DNA of 64,000 nucleotides, from positions 12,997,561 to 13,061,560 of the forward strand of contig NC_088775.1 in NCBI RefSeq assembly GCF_954871325.1, given 5' to 3'. This document shows, piece after piece, positions 32,124 through 44,560 of this stretch (position 1 is its first letter; every line of letters starts with the position of its first letter). The notes beneath the pieces are model-generated. The model worked only from the letters and a program-made list of their open reading frames with translations. It made no database searches and had not been told where the DNA came from. This DNA is from Gordionus sp. m RMFG-2023 (taxonomy: Eukaryota > Nematomorpha > Gordioida > Chordodea > Parachordodidae). The position numbers and the translations under genes are program-made.

Positions 32124-33611
32124 TCATGCATATTGTATACAAGTACATTTCGCAGAATAGGAAACGGGCGGAGGTGGATGATTATGATTAACGATAGGTA
32201 TAAAATAGAATGGTTGCTGATAGTATTGCGAAATTGGTTGAAATGAACAAAAAATGGGCTGAATATAATGTTGAGCACTAGATGGCGGTAAATAAACCGG
32301 GGGAATATTTGAAAAATTCTTGGGCCTATAATATTTATATTTAAAATTATCTTTGATGTTGGTCGAATCGTGAAGAAGATTATAGCTGTAAACGTTGTAA
32401 TAAACCTGGTAAAAAAACTTTTCGATCAACTTGAGTATTTCACGCCTCTCGTGCCCCATCAAACACACCGTACTATGGTCCACTACGCGGTAGAGCGTGA
32501 GCAAATAATTGTACAACGAATGTGGGTCCTTGAGAAAATGGTTATGCAGGTACGAATCGAGTTTGTCCTTCTGCTTGCGGAGGTCACCAAAATCGATGAA
32601 AAATCGAGAACACATGTATTTTTCGAGGGATTTAATATCATCGTAGTCCTCGGGCTCGTAACCCTGAACTAACAGGTGACAGTATTTGAGCAGGCCCCCG
32701 CCGCGAATTTCCTCGGGCCTGACGGTTGCAATCAGTTTTTGGCGTAAATGGCGTTCGGATCGGTCGAAATCGCCGTACATGCTCTCGCACACAATGTCTA
32801 GGGGCGGTTGGTGAGTTGGAATAGCTTTTTCCTGGCGGTAATTTTTGAGGAGGGGGTCCAAAATGATTTGGAATGAATCGACGCTGAATTCGAACTGCCT
32901 CTTCATGCTACTGACGAATTTGAACTCTAAATTCCGCCCGTCCCTATTGTTGAGCGCTATTAGGCTCCACAGGTCTCCGCCCGAGCTCACCTTGACCATC
33001 TTATGCACGTACATCTCCTGCAGAAGCGAACGATTAATGTTGTTACTATTAATTGATATCTTCTGGCCTATTGGTTGCTTACTATCTGGGCAATCGTCAC
33101 TATTATCACTATTATTACCACTATCATAGTCGTTGGTGTTGCTACTTTCCAGGGCCGGACTGTGAGAGGATTCGCAATAAAGTGCGAACAGGGTTTCCAA
33201 CACGACGTTCTTGATACGATCCATATCTTTGGCTCCTTGTAGACGCACGAGGTATATCAAATCCAAGTCGTTGTAGGACGGGTTTTTATGGCTACCAATA
33301 TTTGAGCGCTTCTCCAAATTACTGGACTTATTATCAAGATGCCTATTTGTTTCGTGGGCTATGACGTGACAGGCGGCTCCGCCATTGACCCTAACATCAG
33401 TTACGTCGACCCCTACGTCGGAAAGTCGCTTGTGAACACGTTCCACGGCATTCCCGAGCCGAACACTAAGCGTAGGAAATAATTCGGCTCCTGGACCGTG
33501 TGGATGGATATGAACCTGAGAATTTAATAGATCAATTAAGCGATCGTATTGGGGTGGGGTCAGAATGCGCAGATTACTGGATAGTTTTGTATCTTCAATG
33601 CATTTCGTCAT
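32124..33611 (-). CDS. TENT5: TENT5/FAM46 non-canonical poly(A) polymerase
   Basis: Intronless 495-codon frame. TENT5 proteins are nucleotidyltransferases that lengthen poly(A) tails of cytoplasmic mRNAs, notably of secreted proteins. Residues 16-82 match the family's N-terminal part, with nucleotidyltransferase motif VRVNGGAACHV at 73-83 (vertebrates have NGS) and the metal-binding pair in YNDLDLIY (D115, D117). A third carboxylate is expected in LEFKFV (E229). RQFEFSVDSFQIILD (238-252), ESMYGDF, RPEEIRGGGLLKY (298-310), YMCSRFFIDF (332-341) and STVCLMGHERR (380-390) are near-identical to vertebrate FAM46. Residues about 146-195 form an Asp/Ser/Asn-rich insert that vertebrate proteins lack; the Tyr/Pro-rich tail after 424 diverges. 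The start at 33611 is the first ATG before the conserved region. The frame is intact and higher in G+C than its flanks, so I infer a working host gene. Confidence 0.95.
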   Translation of the reverse strand: MTKCIEDTKLSSNLRILTPPQYDRLIDLLNSQVHIHPHGPGAELFPTLSVRLGNAVERVHKRLSDVGVDVTDVRVNGGAACHVIAHETNRHLDNKSSNLEKRSNIGSHKNPSYNDLDLIYLVRLQGAKDMDRIKNVVLETLFALYCESSHSPALESSNTNDYDSGNNSDNSDDCPDSKQPIGQKISINSNNINRSLLQEMYVHKMVKVSSGGDLWSLIALNNRDGRNLEFKFVSSMKRQFEFSVDSFQIILDPLLKNYRQEKAIPTHQPPLDIVCESMYGDFDRSERHLRQKLIATVRPEEIRGGGLLKYCHLLVQGYEPEDYDDIKSLEKYMCSRFFIDFGDLRKQKDKLDSYLHNHFLKDPHSLYNYLLTLYRVVDHSTVCLMGHERREILKLIEKFFYQVYYNVYSYNLLHDSTNIKDNFKYKYYRPKNFSNIPPVYLPPSSAQHYIQPIFCSFQPISQYYQQPFYFIPIVNHNHPPPPVSYSAKCTCIQYA

Positions 33612-35017
33612 AGTAAACTATTATTACGTTAGAATTTCAATGTGAGAATTATTTTATTAAAAAGGTTGCAAAAAAATGAATGAGTGAATGATGGTTTGTA
33701 TTTGCGTTGATTGAATATTTAATACTGTCCGTCTGTGGGATTAAAATAGAAAAAACAAAATATTTTAAAATGCCCAATTATTTTTATGAGTAAACGAGAA
33801 TAAACAAAATAATGGTCAATATTCATAAACATATCTTAAAATAGCATAACATTAGAAGAGAGAAAAAAAATTAAAATGCAAGTTGTTTTTTTTTTCTTTC
33901 AAGAAAATATAAATTTAATACAAAAAAATAAACAAAATATACGTTGTTTAAATAAAAAAAAATTATATTATCGATATTCATTTCAAAAGAAAAAAACCAG
34001 GCTTAAATTTTTGGAAATAAATTTTACGTAAAGTTTTAAAGACGTCACTGAGTTTAAAAAAAAGAAAATTATTTGAATCCAAAAAATTCCCCCAATCTTA
34101 TAAAAATGAATGACGTCACTAACTAAGAAAATACAAATCTTTAGATTTCAAACCCCGCCACCTCCCTCCCGAACCTCGGTGGAAAATCTAGTGAAGCCCT
34201 TGATCAAATATCGAAAAAGTAGTAGAAGGAATGCGAGATCTTTGTGAGATACAATTTATTTTTCTTTCAAATTTTGGTTTAAAAAAATTTAAGAACAGCA
34301 TTAAGATTTCAAATACCTCCATCGGATCAGCAGCTGTAACTAATCCGCTAGATAAGATGTGTATGTGAGACCCGGGACACAAAAACCCATATATTTTAAG
34401 GTTTCAAGAATGATGTAATATTTTATATTTTGTAACGATCATTAGATATTTTTTTTAGGAAATTAATTAATTTTCAAGTTTATTTAGAATGTATTTAAAA
34501 ATAATTGAACACTTAATTTTTATTTAGTAGGTACTTTAAATTTTGGGCCAGTTATAAATAAATTTTGGCTTAAAAAAACTTTTTAATATTTTTTTTAAGT
34601 AAAGAGACATTTTAAAATAATTCTTTAAATATTTTAAAATGAAATTATGTTCAAAATAATTAAAAAATCGATAATATTTGTTGCGATGGTTATCTTATTT
34701 TTTTAAAAAATTTAATTTTTTTTTGAAGAAGTTAAGGTCAATGTTATGTAGGTGTAAATTTTTAAAGGGTCGCGCAAAATATAAAATTGGACGTTTTTGG
34801 TAATTTCTACTGACGGCAGCAATTTATTTCTTAAAAAAATTTCTATAATTTTTTAAACTCTATATATTCCCCCCCATACTCCCCTTTAACGAGCTTTCGG
34901 CCAGTTTTGCCTGGGACTGGGCTTCTGCTATAATTAATTATAATATATATACATGTATTCACTAATCACAAGACTATCTAATTCAAATAGTTTACCTTTC
35001 ATAACCAATAAAATAAC
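33612..35017 (-). other. TENT5 upstream region with G+C-rich exon-like blocks
   Basis: AT-rich DNA with three short G+C-rich patches. On the minus strand, about 34926-34870 follows a TTATAG acceptor-like site and reads AEAQSQAKLAESSLKG. About 34382-34322 contains GSHIHILSSGLVTAADPME and ends at GAG|GTATTT. About 34200-34140 contains GGTTCGGGAGGGAGGTGGCG. They could be 5' UTR exons of TENT5 or pieces of an unrelated upstream gene; I recognise no domain. Confidence 0.3.
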
Positions 35018-37741
35018 GATGAATCATGTCATTTTTTAGTGCTTCAATCCGTATAGTAGCCGAATTTAAGGAAAAAAGTTATAAACAAAAAAAAAAATTT
35101 GTGCCAACTTCACGCATAAGAGTTGATTGAAAGCACTAACGATGAAACTTATATCATTCTTTAGTGCTTAGTTAGTAGAGGTTAGTGCTTCAATCACTTT
35201 TGTAGCCGAATTTAAGAATAAAAAATTATTGGCGAAAAAAACAAAAATAAACAAATATTGGCGATATGCCAAAACAAAAACTAGAGTAGTACTAAACATC
35301 CGGTTTTCGCCATTATTTAGGGATTAATTAATGTATTTAAATTCCGTTATTAATTTAGTTAACCGCCATATGGAAAAAAGTTATAAGCTAAATAAAAATT
35401 ATGACGTCACGATTTAAGCGTGAAGTTGGCCGAACTTTTGGAAGCACTAACGATGAAACTTATATCATTCTTTAGTGCTTCGTTAGTATAGGTTAGTGCT
35501 TCAATCACTTTTGTAGCCGAATTTAAGAATAAAAAGTTATTTGCGAAAAAAAAACAAATAATGGCGACGTGCCTAAACAAAAACCATAGTAGTAGTTAAC
35601 ATTCGGTTTTCGCCATTATTTAGAGCTCAATTAGTAAATTTGAATTCCGTAATAAATTTGGTTAACCGTTGTATGAAAAAATCGTAATGAACTAAAGAAA
35701 TATTTAGAGCTAGGCCAGAAAATTATGAAAGATATTTATATCATTCTTTAGGGTTTCCTTAGTAGAGGTTAGTGCTTCAATTACTTTTGTAGCCGAATTT
35801 AAGAATAAAGTTATTTGAGAAAAAAACAAAAATAAACAAATGATGGCGACGTGCCAAAACAAAAACTATAGTAGTAGTTAACATCCGGTTTTCGCCATTA
35901 TTTAGAGCTCAATTAATAAATTTGAATTCCGTAATTATTGGTTAACCGTCTTTATAAAAACTTATAATAGGCTAAGGATTATAAAAATATATAAAATATA
36001 AATAGATGCTGGAGAAAAAATGTAGTTGCTACAATAAAATAATAAAAATTATATAATTATTACACAAGAATGGGGTTCAATGGACCCATTTAGGCAGTAG
36101 TGGAAATACTATTTTGTGACTTGGTTATATTCATGTATTTTGGGAACCTTAATATATATAAGGTTCTGAAACATTATATTACTCTAATATGGCAGACGAT
36201 CTTCGGAAACAATTGATAGGCTAAGTGCAAAAAGACAATATGCATTTTTAAATTACTTGGGGTTTTGAATCAAACTAATTAGGGTTCAAATTTTACAAAA
36301 TAAGTACAAAATAATGGTAAAAATAAAATGTTTGTCGCTGATATATTTTTGTTTATTTTGTTAATAACTTTTTTATTTTAATTAAACTGATTGAAGCACT
36401 AACCTCTACTAAGGAAGCTCTAAAGAAGGATATAAATTTAATCATTAGTGCTTTAAAATTGCTGGCCATAATTTGACCTCTAAACATTTCTTTAGCGTAT
36501 TACAATTTTTATTAAAGACGGTTAACCAAATTAATTACGGAATTCAAATTTACTAATTGAGCTCTAAATAATGGCGAAAACCGAATGTTAACTACTACTA
36601 TAATTTTTGTTATTTTTGTTTTTTTTTGCAAATAACTTTTTATTCTTAAATTCGGCTACAAAAGTAATTGAAACACTAACCTCTACCAAGGAAACCCTAA
36701 AGAATGATATAAATTTCATCGTTAGTGCTTTCATAATTTTCTGGCCTAAATTTGACCTCTAAATATTTCTTTAGCCCATTACGATTTTTTCATACGACGG
36801 TTAACCAATTAATTACGGAATTCAAATTTACTAATTGAGCTCTAAATAATGGCGAAAACCGAATGTTAACTACTACTATGGTTTTTGTTTAGGCACGTCG
36901 CCATTATTTGTTTTTTTTTCGCAAATAACTTTTTATTCTTAAATTCGGCTACAAAAGTGATTGAAGCACTAACCTCTACTAACGAAGCACTAAAGAATGA
37001 TATAAGTTTCATCGTTAGTGCTTCCAAAAGTTCGGCCAACTTCACGCTTAAATCGTGACGTCATAATTTTTATTTAGCTTATAACTTTTTTTCCATATGG
37101 CGGTTAACTAAATTAATAACGGAATTTAAATACATTAATTAATCACTAAATAATGGCAAAAACGGGATGTTTAGTACTACTCTAGTTTTTGTTTTGGCAT
37201 GTCGCCAATATTTGTTTTTTTTGTTTTTTTCGCCAATAACTTTTTATTCGGCTACAAAAGTGATTGAAGCACTAACCTCTACTAAATAAGCACTAAAGAA
37301 TGATATAAGTTTCATCATTAGTGCTACCAAAAGTTCATAAATCGCGACGTCATAATTTTTATTTAGCTAATAATTTTTTTCCCATATGGCGGTTAACCAA
37401 ATTAATAACGGAATTTAAATACATTAATTAAGCATTAAATAATGGCGAAAACCTAATGTTTAGTACTACTATAGTTTTTGTTTTGGCACGTCGCCAATGT
37501 TTGTTTATTTTTGTTTTTTTCGCAAATAACTTTTTATTCTTAAATTCGGCTACAAAAGTGAATGCACTAACCTCTACTAACTAAGCACTAAAGAATGATA
37601 TAAGTTTCATCGTTAGTGCTTTCAATCAACTTTTAAGCGTGAAGTTGGCACAAATTTTTATTTTTGCTTATAACTTTTTTTCCTTAAATTTGGCTACTAT
37701 ACGGATTGAAGCACTAATAAATTACATATGATTCATCGTTA
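35018..37741. mobile_element. 2.7-kb foldback element with tandem-repeat arms
   Basis: The left end reads AACGATGAATCATG and the right end is its complement CATATGATTCATCGTT, both directly followed inward by TTAGTGCTTCAATC-type sequence. The left arm (to about 35990) has three imperfect 320-bp units, each with GTAGCCGAATTTAAGAATAA, AACAAAAACTATAGTAG, CCGGTTTTCGCCATTATTTA and AATTCCGTAAT. The right arm (about 36380-37741) carries four to five units in reverse complement. The 390-bp loop (35990-36380) has no coding frame. This is the architecture of foldback (FB) transposons. I found no transposase and no clear target duplication. Confidence 0.75.
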
Positions 37742-38287
37742 GTGCTTCCAAATCTTCGGCCAACTTCACGGAGCTCAAGTCAAACAATTTTATAAGAAAG
37801 TTGTTACAAATATATGAAAATGTTTTATAATAAATCAACACATTGTCATATAATCTTTATTTTTCATCATTTTGTTTTGCTTAAAGCGAAAGGAAGGAAA
37901 TTTAATATAATGATTTAATGCCACAAGAAAAATCATATTTATATTTTAAACCATAAACTTTCGTAAGAAAGCTATTTAAATAAAATATTAAACTTTTCAT
38001 TTTTTTAGATTTTCTTATAAAATTTACAAAAATATTTTTGTTTAGATTTTGATTTCTATTGATATGTAGGATTTTAATAATAATAATTCAATATAATTAA
38101 AAATAACTAATTATAAATAGATTTATATACCATTTTCATATAATATAATCTTTATTTTACATCATTTTTTTTTGCAGCGAAAGGAAGGAAATTAAAATAA
38201 TATTATGATGCCACAAGAAAAATAATACCTTATACCATAAACTTTCGTAAGAAAAATATTAAAATAAAATACCAATTGGGTGCTAAT
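37742..38287. repeat. imperfect 130-bp direct repeat
   Basis: Sequence at about 37851-37990 recurs at about 38146-38272: both have AATCTTTATTTT, GCGAAAGGAAGGAAATT, TGCCACAAGAAAAAT and ATAAACTTTCGTAAGAAA in order. The copies differ by small indels. No coding frame or terminal repeats seen. Confidence 0.55.
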
Positions 38288-38458
38288 AGTGTTGTTAAAA
38301 GACTCGATTTTAAAAAAGGCTTATCCAGTTATTTAGTCAAAAAAATTAAAGCTCAGAGATTTAGTTTCCAAGCCATTATATATGAGCAAAATCTCTAGGC
38401 TTTAATATTTGTGGCTAATATGGGTGAGCCGTTTTTAAAACTCAAGCTTATTAAGAAA
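38288..38458. repeat. foldback MITE with 8-bp target duplication
   Basis: A 171-bp copy of the TAGTGTTGTTAA family, flanked by the direct repeat GTGCTAAT (38280-38287 and 38459-38466). The 8-bp duplication suggests mobilisation by a hAT-type transposase. Two further copies follow at 38573-38735 and 38873-39076. Confidence 0.7.
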
Positions 38459-38572
38459 GTGCTAATCCATTTAAAAAAATTGTGGCTTCACATCCCAAGC
38501 ACATAGTTAACGACGCCCCTGATCTGTACACAATTTAGCTTATTGGATATTTAAGGTAGTGTTGTTATATGG

Positions 38573-39076
38573 CTCGTTTTGAGCCGAATTTTAAAAACGG
38601 CTAACTCAATATTTCGTCCAGAAAAATATTACTTAAGCCTCAAGATTTTGCTCATAGAAGGAACAAAGGTCTAGGCATATATTATCGAAATCTCGAGACT
38701 TATACAATATTTTTCTGGCTAATTATGACAGTAACATTTGCAACCGCGTCTAGCCCCTATTGGAATAAATAATCTATACATTTCTATAAAAAAAAATATA
38801 AGAATGAATACCTTTTTTAACTTTATAATACGATAACTTTCTAATAAAAACTGGCTTGACAATTATTTCATGTAGTGTTGTTAAGTCGATTTTGAAAAAA
38901 GGCGAAATCAATATCTTATTTAAAAAATAGTATGAAAGCCTGAAGATTTTGATCATAGGTGCAAAGGTTTGGATATCTATTAGAAATATTTTAAGGCTTA
39001 GGCGAAATTTTTCTTGAGAAGATATTGAGTTAGCCGTTTTAAAAAATAGGGTGAAATAGAGCCGTTTAGCAATACT
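38573..39076. repeat. two further foldback MITE copies
   Basis: 38573-38735 starts TAGTGTTGTTATATGGCTCG; 38873-39076 starts TAGTGTTGTTAAGTCG and ends GCCGTTTAGCAATACTA. Both contain the inverted arms around a GATTTTG...CATAG centre found in other copies. Confidence 0.65.
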
Positions 39077-39170
39077 AAATTTAATTTCCTCAAAAAATTT
39101 ATTTTGATAACAAAAATCAAAGTTTGAAAAGTTCTTCAAGGATTTTAATTTCTTGAGAATGTCTGCCTAA

Positions 39171-39883
39171 GGCTGTGTCCTAAATCAAAAAAAAAATTTC
39201 TTGGAGATTTGGGAGATACGAAACATGTCCCGATTCATACATTTATTTTCAATTTTAAAATGTTTGATATGAATGATTTACAATTTCTATTTTTTATATT
39301 ATATTTATATTATATGTATTAATTCTAGAGATCAAGGACTTTTTAAAATATTTGATAGTATTCCATCTTATCCTGACAAATTTCGTCAGATGTTCCACAT
39401 GCATGTGGAAACATTCAACTACATTCTTATAAATTTGGAGTCTATAGACACCGCTATAGTTAAACATAAAAACATAAATTTTATTAAATTTTGCCTTTAT
39501 TCCAGAAAATTTTTTCTTTATTTCTTCATATGTAAGATCAAAGTTCTTACCAATCTCTTCTAATTTGATTTTGCTAGCAGCGGTGTCTCTATATTTTAGA
39601 TCACTAGTGCACCATAAATATCTATATCTTCTAATATTTTCCATTAATAAATATTCGGTTGCCATTTTAATCCCTCAAATTGTAAAAGTTTAAGGAAAAA
39701 ATGATTAAAGTTTTACGAATCGTATAACTTTTAAGAATTATGTGATTTGCGCAAAATCGAAAAAATCATTTAGGCCATCATTTTAATTTTCCATTAAAAA
39801 TGGCTTATATTATTTTTTTCGTTAAATTCGCGCAAATTGCGCGAGATAATTTTTATGCAATTTTTGATATTTAGGACACAGCC
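39171..39883. mobile_element. PIF/Harbinger element, internally deleted
   Basis: The termini are GGCTGTGTCCTAAAT on the left and ATTTAGGACACAGCC (with one small difference) on the right, flanked by TAA on both sides (39168-39170, 39884-39886), the 3-bp target duplication of this superfamily. Inside, the minus strand from 39665 encodes a MADF-like domain (ENIRRYRYLWCTSDLKYRD, KFSGIKAKF), the usual second protein of such elements. The plus strand at about 39345-39470 encodes the start of a Harbinger nuclease (YPDKFRQMFHMHVETFNYIL). The two frames converge and are truncated against each other, so about 2-3 kb of a full element is missing. It depends on a source element elsewhere. Confidence 0.85.
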
Positions 39884-40605
39884 TAAACAAGTTTTTTTTA
39901 AATTAAATTTTTGTTAAATTCCAAATCTTTTAAAAAATAATTTGTACTTTCAAAGATATTAATTTTGAGAAAAATATTGCCTAGAGAAAAATGTAATATG
40001 ATAGCCAAGGTTTCATGTCAATTTAGCGAAAATCGCGAATTTTTTATAGCGATGTGAATATATTACAGAAACTTTTATAGCGAAGTAATTATCGCGAAAT
40101 CCAAATCGTGAAGACAATATAGCAAAAAATAGAAATATATCGCGAAGATATTATAGCGAATTTAATATCACGAGGTCAATACTGCGATAATTGTTTAGTG
40201 TTGTTAATTAGTCGAGTTCTTCCGACTGTCGGTCGAGGAAATCGGCTGAAGTGGATCCATTTATTAGGCTTAGTCGAACCATTTAGTCGGCCTAGTTTAC
40301 CCAGTCGAATAAACGGAAGTTCAGAGCCGAATTTGCATCACTGTATAGTAAGGTTAAAATTAAATTGTAAACATAAAGATTTCAGTGAAGATGAATCATA
40401 GAAAAGTGACAATTGTCATATAATCCTTATTTTTTAAGTTTTATGACGCAAATGAGTAAGAATATATAATTATAAACATGTCAATAGTATTTCAGCGAGG
40501 ATCTACCAGAGAAAAGTGACAATTGTCATAATCGTTATTAAACTTTTTTGTAGCAAATGGGTAAAAATAATTGAGATTTTAGGGAGATGAACCATAGAAA
40601 AGGAC

Positions 40606-41315
40606 TAGGGCTGTGCCGATCCACATATTTTTCACCTATCCGATCCGATTTTGCCTCAAAACCGATCCGATATTTCTACTGATTTTTAATCACCCCCGTT
40701 TGAATCAAATGTAATTAAGAAATCAATATTTTTTATGTAAAAAATCGAAATATGAATTTTTTTTATTTCTACAATTAAGACTATAATAAAAAAATATATA
40801 TATCCATTTTATGTTGGAATGATAAAATTGTAATATTTAATATATAAAATTATAATATATTAGATTTTTTAATAAATATGAGAGCCTCTAGATTTTCTGG
40901 GGATAAGCTTCTACGATATGGACTATCTATATCTCCTGCTGTACTGAAGGCAGACTCAGATGATTCCGCAGATAACGCATTTTGCAAAATTATCTTTGTC
41001 TTTTGTAAAATATTTCCATAATTCAGATACCATATTTAAAAAAATACTTTTATTTAAAGTATAAATAAAAAAATTGACGTTATTAAAAAAGATTTAAAAT
41101 AAATAAAACTTTGGGTGTTCCTTCCTTATTTTAAAAAAGAAATAAAATTTAGAAAATATTATAATAATGTAATAAATATACATAACATAAAATAACAAAA
41201 AAAAGAAAAGTAAGAAGATCGGATCGGAGTTTTTACAGGTATCGGCCCGATCTGATATTTTCGGAAAACGCTAAATATCGGCACCGATCCGATATTTAAT
41301 ATCGGCACAGCCCTA
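40606..41315 (-). mobile_element. hAT transposon deletion derivative
   Basis: A 710-bp element with termini TAGGGCTGTGCCGAT and ATCGGCACAGCCCTA, and an exact 8-bp target duplication AAAAGGAC (40598-40605, 41316-41323). The minus strand near 40985-40861 still encodes the hAT C-terminal dimerisation motif (ALSAESSESAFSTAGDIDSP, then YRRSLSPENLEALIFIKK); the rest of the transposase is gone. Subterminal CCGATCCGAT words repeat on both sides and may be transposase-binding sites. Confidence 0.85.
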
Positions 41316-41599
41316 AAAAGGACAATTGTCATATTCATTATTTTTCAATTTTGAAGTAAATGAGTAAAAATCTAAATTGTAAGCATGTTAAATTAAAATT
41401 TCAATGAAGATGAACCATGGAAAAGTGATAATTTTCATATTTGCTAATTTTTGTCATATTCATTATTTTGAAGTAAATGAGTAAAAATATAAATTGCAAG
41501 CATGTTAAATTAAAATTTCAATGAAGATGAACCATGGAAAAGTGACAATTTTCATATTCGCTAATTTTTAACGTTTTATACCACGCAGATGTTATATAA

Positions 41600-44560
41600 A
41601 TGTTATAAAAAACTATTACTCTAAACATATATCATTATCAATACTATTTTAGAGAATTTATAAGTAAAATTGGCAATTTTTAGCTGTTAATGACCTATCT
41701 CATTTTGTTTTGTATATTGTGTTGTTTATATAATTTAAAACACCATTGAAAATTATCAAAGTAATGCAGCAAAAAAATCAGAATTATTATGATCTTTACC
41801 TTAATACGCGGTATATAAATATAATACTTAAAAAAATATAGGAGAAAGAGGCGCTATTTGGAAATTTTTGATTTAATGTACTAAAATTTTGTGAAAAAAT
41901 TACTGTTAACAAAAATAATTATATGAGTGGGATATTCCGTCATTAAGCTATTATTTCAATATGCGAAATAATTGTTGGCTCAAGCATATTTTTTCGTTTT
42001 CCGTCCGAAACTACCCCATACCCTCCAAGCTCAACAAATTGCAAATATTTTAAAAAATATCAAATCAATCATCTTGAAATTTGGTAAATATATTCATTTT
42101 AACAAATATTTAAATTACTATAAGAAGCAGGTCAAATTACTTTCAGGTTTTTTTTTATTACCTATACCTTCCAAAATACGAATCGAATATTTGCATTATT
42201 CGTTTCAATTAGATCAAATATTTGTATTATTTTTATCGTAAGATTCGAATAACTTCTTATTCGTATTCATACGAATAATAAAAACATTATTCGATTTGAT
42301 TCATCAAACATTCGATTCGAAAATTAAATTCTAAAAAAAATTCAAAAATAGTTTATCAGGATAAAAGTTTAAAAAAATAAACTTTGCAAGGAACATGTTA
42401 AATACTTAACCCTGGAGTAATACTACACATTTGTAAATATTACGATTTACAGAGCGCATTTGACCAATATCCAAATTAGTATATTTAGATGCGCTTGCAA
42501 ATAATTTTTTTCCCTATTATTTAATTTTTATTTTATCGTCATTAGAACTAAAACACTGCTCATAAAAATTAAGATAAGTCAAAACGACCCTATATATGGA
42601 AATATCAGAGATAACCCAATTGGTAGAAAGGGAAAATCTACCCCAATCTATTCGTACTATTTATAAGTTTTGCCCATCAAAATTGAAATCTGCGAACACT
42701 GCAAAAAAGGCATGTCGGATATATGAAGCATCATGCTACCATGAATGCTATATATTTATAAAATTTTCTTTTAAAGGAACATATTTGTATTCAATGTTTT
42801 ATGATAATTTTTTAAAAAAATTTTTGTCAAAAGCTCAATTTATACTAAATATTTAAAATCTTATATCGTAATAATTTTTACGATAGATTAGATTAGTAGT
42901 AAAGTAGCATTCATAAGATTCGTAATGCAGGGTAGTGTTAAAATACCTAACTATAGCCAACTATAAAACAGCGTAGTCATGTTTTTAACCAAAAATATTT
43001 CAATCAAATCTCCAGGCTTAATTCAATTTTTTAGGCTAAAAGCTAGACTAACAATTGAGATGGTCAAAGTTATGTAATTTAACACTAGTGCAGGTTTAAA
43101 AAAAAATTAAGTTTACTTTCCAAAAAGTTATCCTAGACTGCTTTTTACTTCTTATTTTCTTTTCGGTTTTTATGATATTTTATTATAATTTGTTTTATAT
43201 GTAAAAAAAATTTTTAAACATATTTTGTTATTTATATTTTTTAATTCTAAAAATAAAACAATGTAAAAATAAATGATATGTGGCGCCATAATACATATAA
43301 AACAAAAAACATAAATAAATTAAATTCACAAGCATTTTTGTTTATTTTTATATTTTAATAAATGAAATATTTTATTTTGCAAAAGGATGATGCTTAGGAG
43401 GCCGGGGTAATATTGCCCATAAAAAATTTAAGGGCTACAAAAATAGATTAGCAAATTCTCTAAGATAGAAATTGATTAAGAAATATGAAAAACACCAGGA
43501 GTATTATCCTTTCACGTTCTGTGAGTGCATCTTATTAATCCTAATTCCTTACAAAAAATAAAATATCTATTGTCATTCGTGCTACTGCTTCTAATATTTT
43601 TATAAATTTAGTTGGATTTTTTTTTATTTAAAATAATCTCTGCTTTAAAATGGCTAATAAGTACTCTGCCCAAACCTGACACCAGTCTTCTCAATTTATT
43701 ACAATTTGAATTCAAGATATTAAAATTACTAAAAATATTGAATATTTTTTGTACATATTAAAATTGGGATTAACTTATAATTTAGAATTGATATTTAGTT
43801 GTGTTGAATCTAATAATATATCTGATTCAGGTGAAATATCAGGTTTAGAGCCCATTCTGATATTTCTACACTCCAAGGGCACTCAAAATAGACCAATTAG
43901 ATCCAAAAAAGCTATAACAGCTTGATGTCGAATGCTTTTATTCTATTCAGTAAATTCTGTCAATTTGGATATCTGAACATTAAATACACACTAGAAATTT
44001 ACCTAATCAACAGTTATTAATAGAAATAATTAAATGATTTATTTTTGATTAAAAAAATTTTCTTATATCCATTATGTTTAAGATTAAATAATGTAAGTAA
44101 ATAAACTTAAAATTTCTGTGAGATAAAATTTAACTTAAAGAATAACTTTATTTTAAATAATTTTAATTTAAATAGATTAAGATTACTTTGAAATTAACAT
44201 CTTATGATAACCTTTTATATTTTTTGAAATATTGTTTCTACGGTAGGGGGATCCCCCCCCCCACCGCTGTCTATGGGTAATGTTATAAGTATAGTATGAT
44301 TTTTACCTAATGATATTTATAAAACGATATATTTGTTTAAAAAATGTAGAGAAAAATTTAAATTCGACAAAATTTACTTTGATTTTAAAAATCAATAAAT
44401 TTTTGTTAAAATTCATTTTGTTGTTTATAACTTATTTAATATGTGAAGAGTTTAAAAATTATTTAACCCGCCCGCTAGTCAGTTTTATAAAATTATTTAC
44501 CCTTCCGCCCCTTAGATGGGCGAGCGTGGGCTCAAAACTCACTAGTTTTACCAAATAAAT
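41600..44560. other. interior of the 40-45 kb element, no gene
   Basis: Nearly 3 kb of AT-rich DNA. It contains a foldback MITE (42933-43086) and C- or G-rich runs near 44248. Open frames at 41972 and 42596 carry no recognised motif. Confidence 0.5.
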
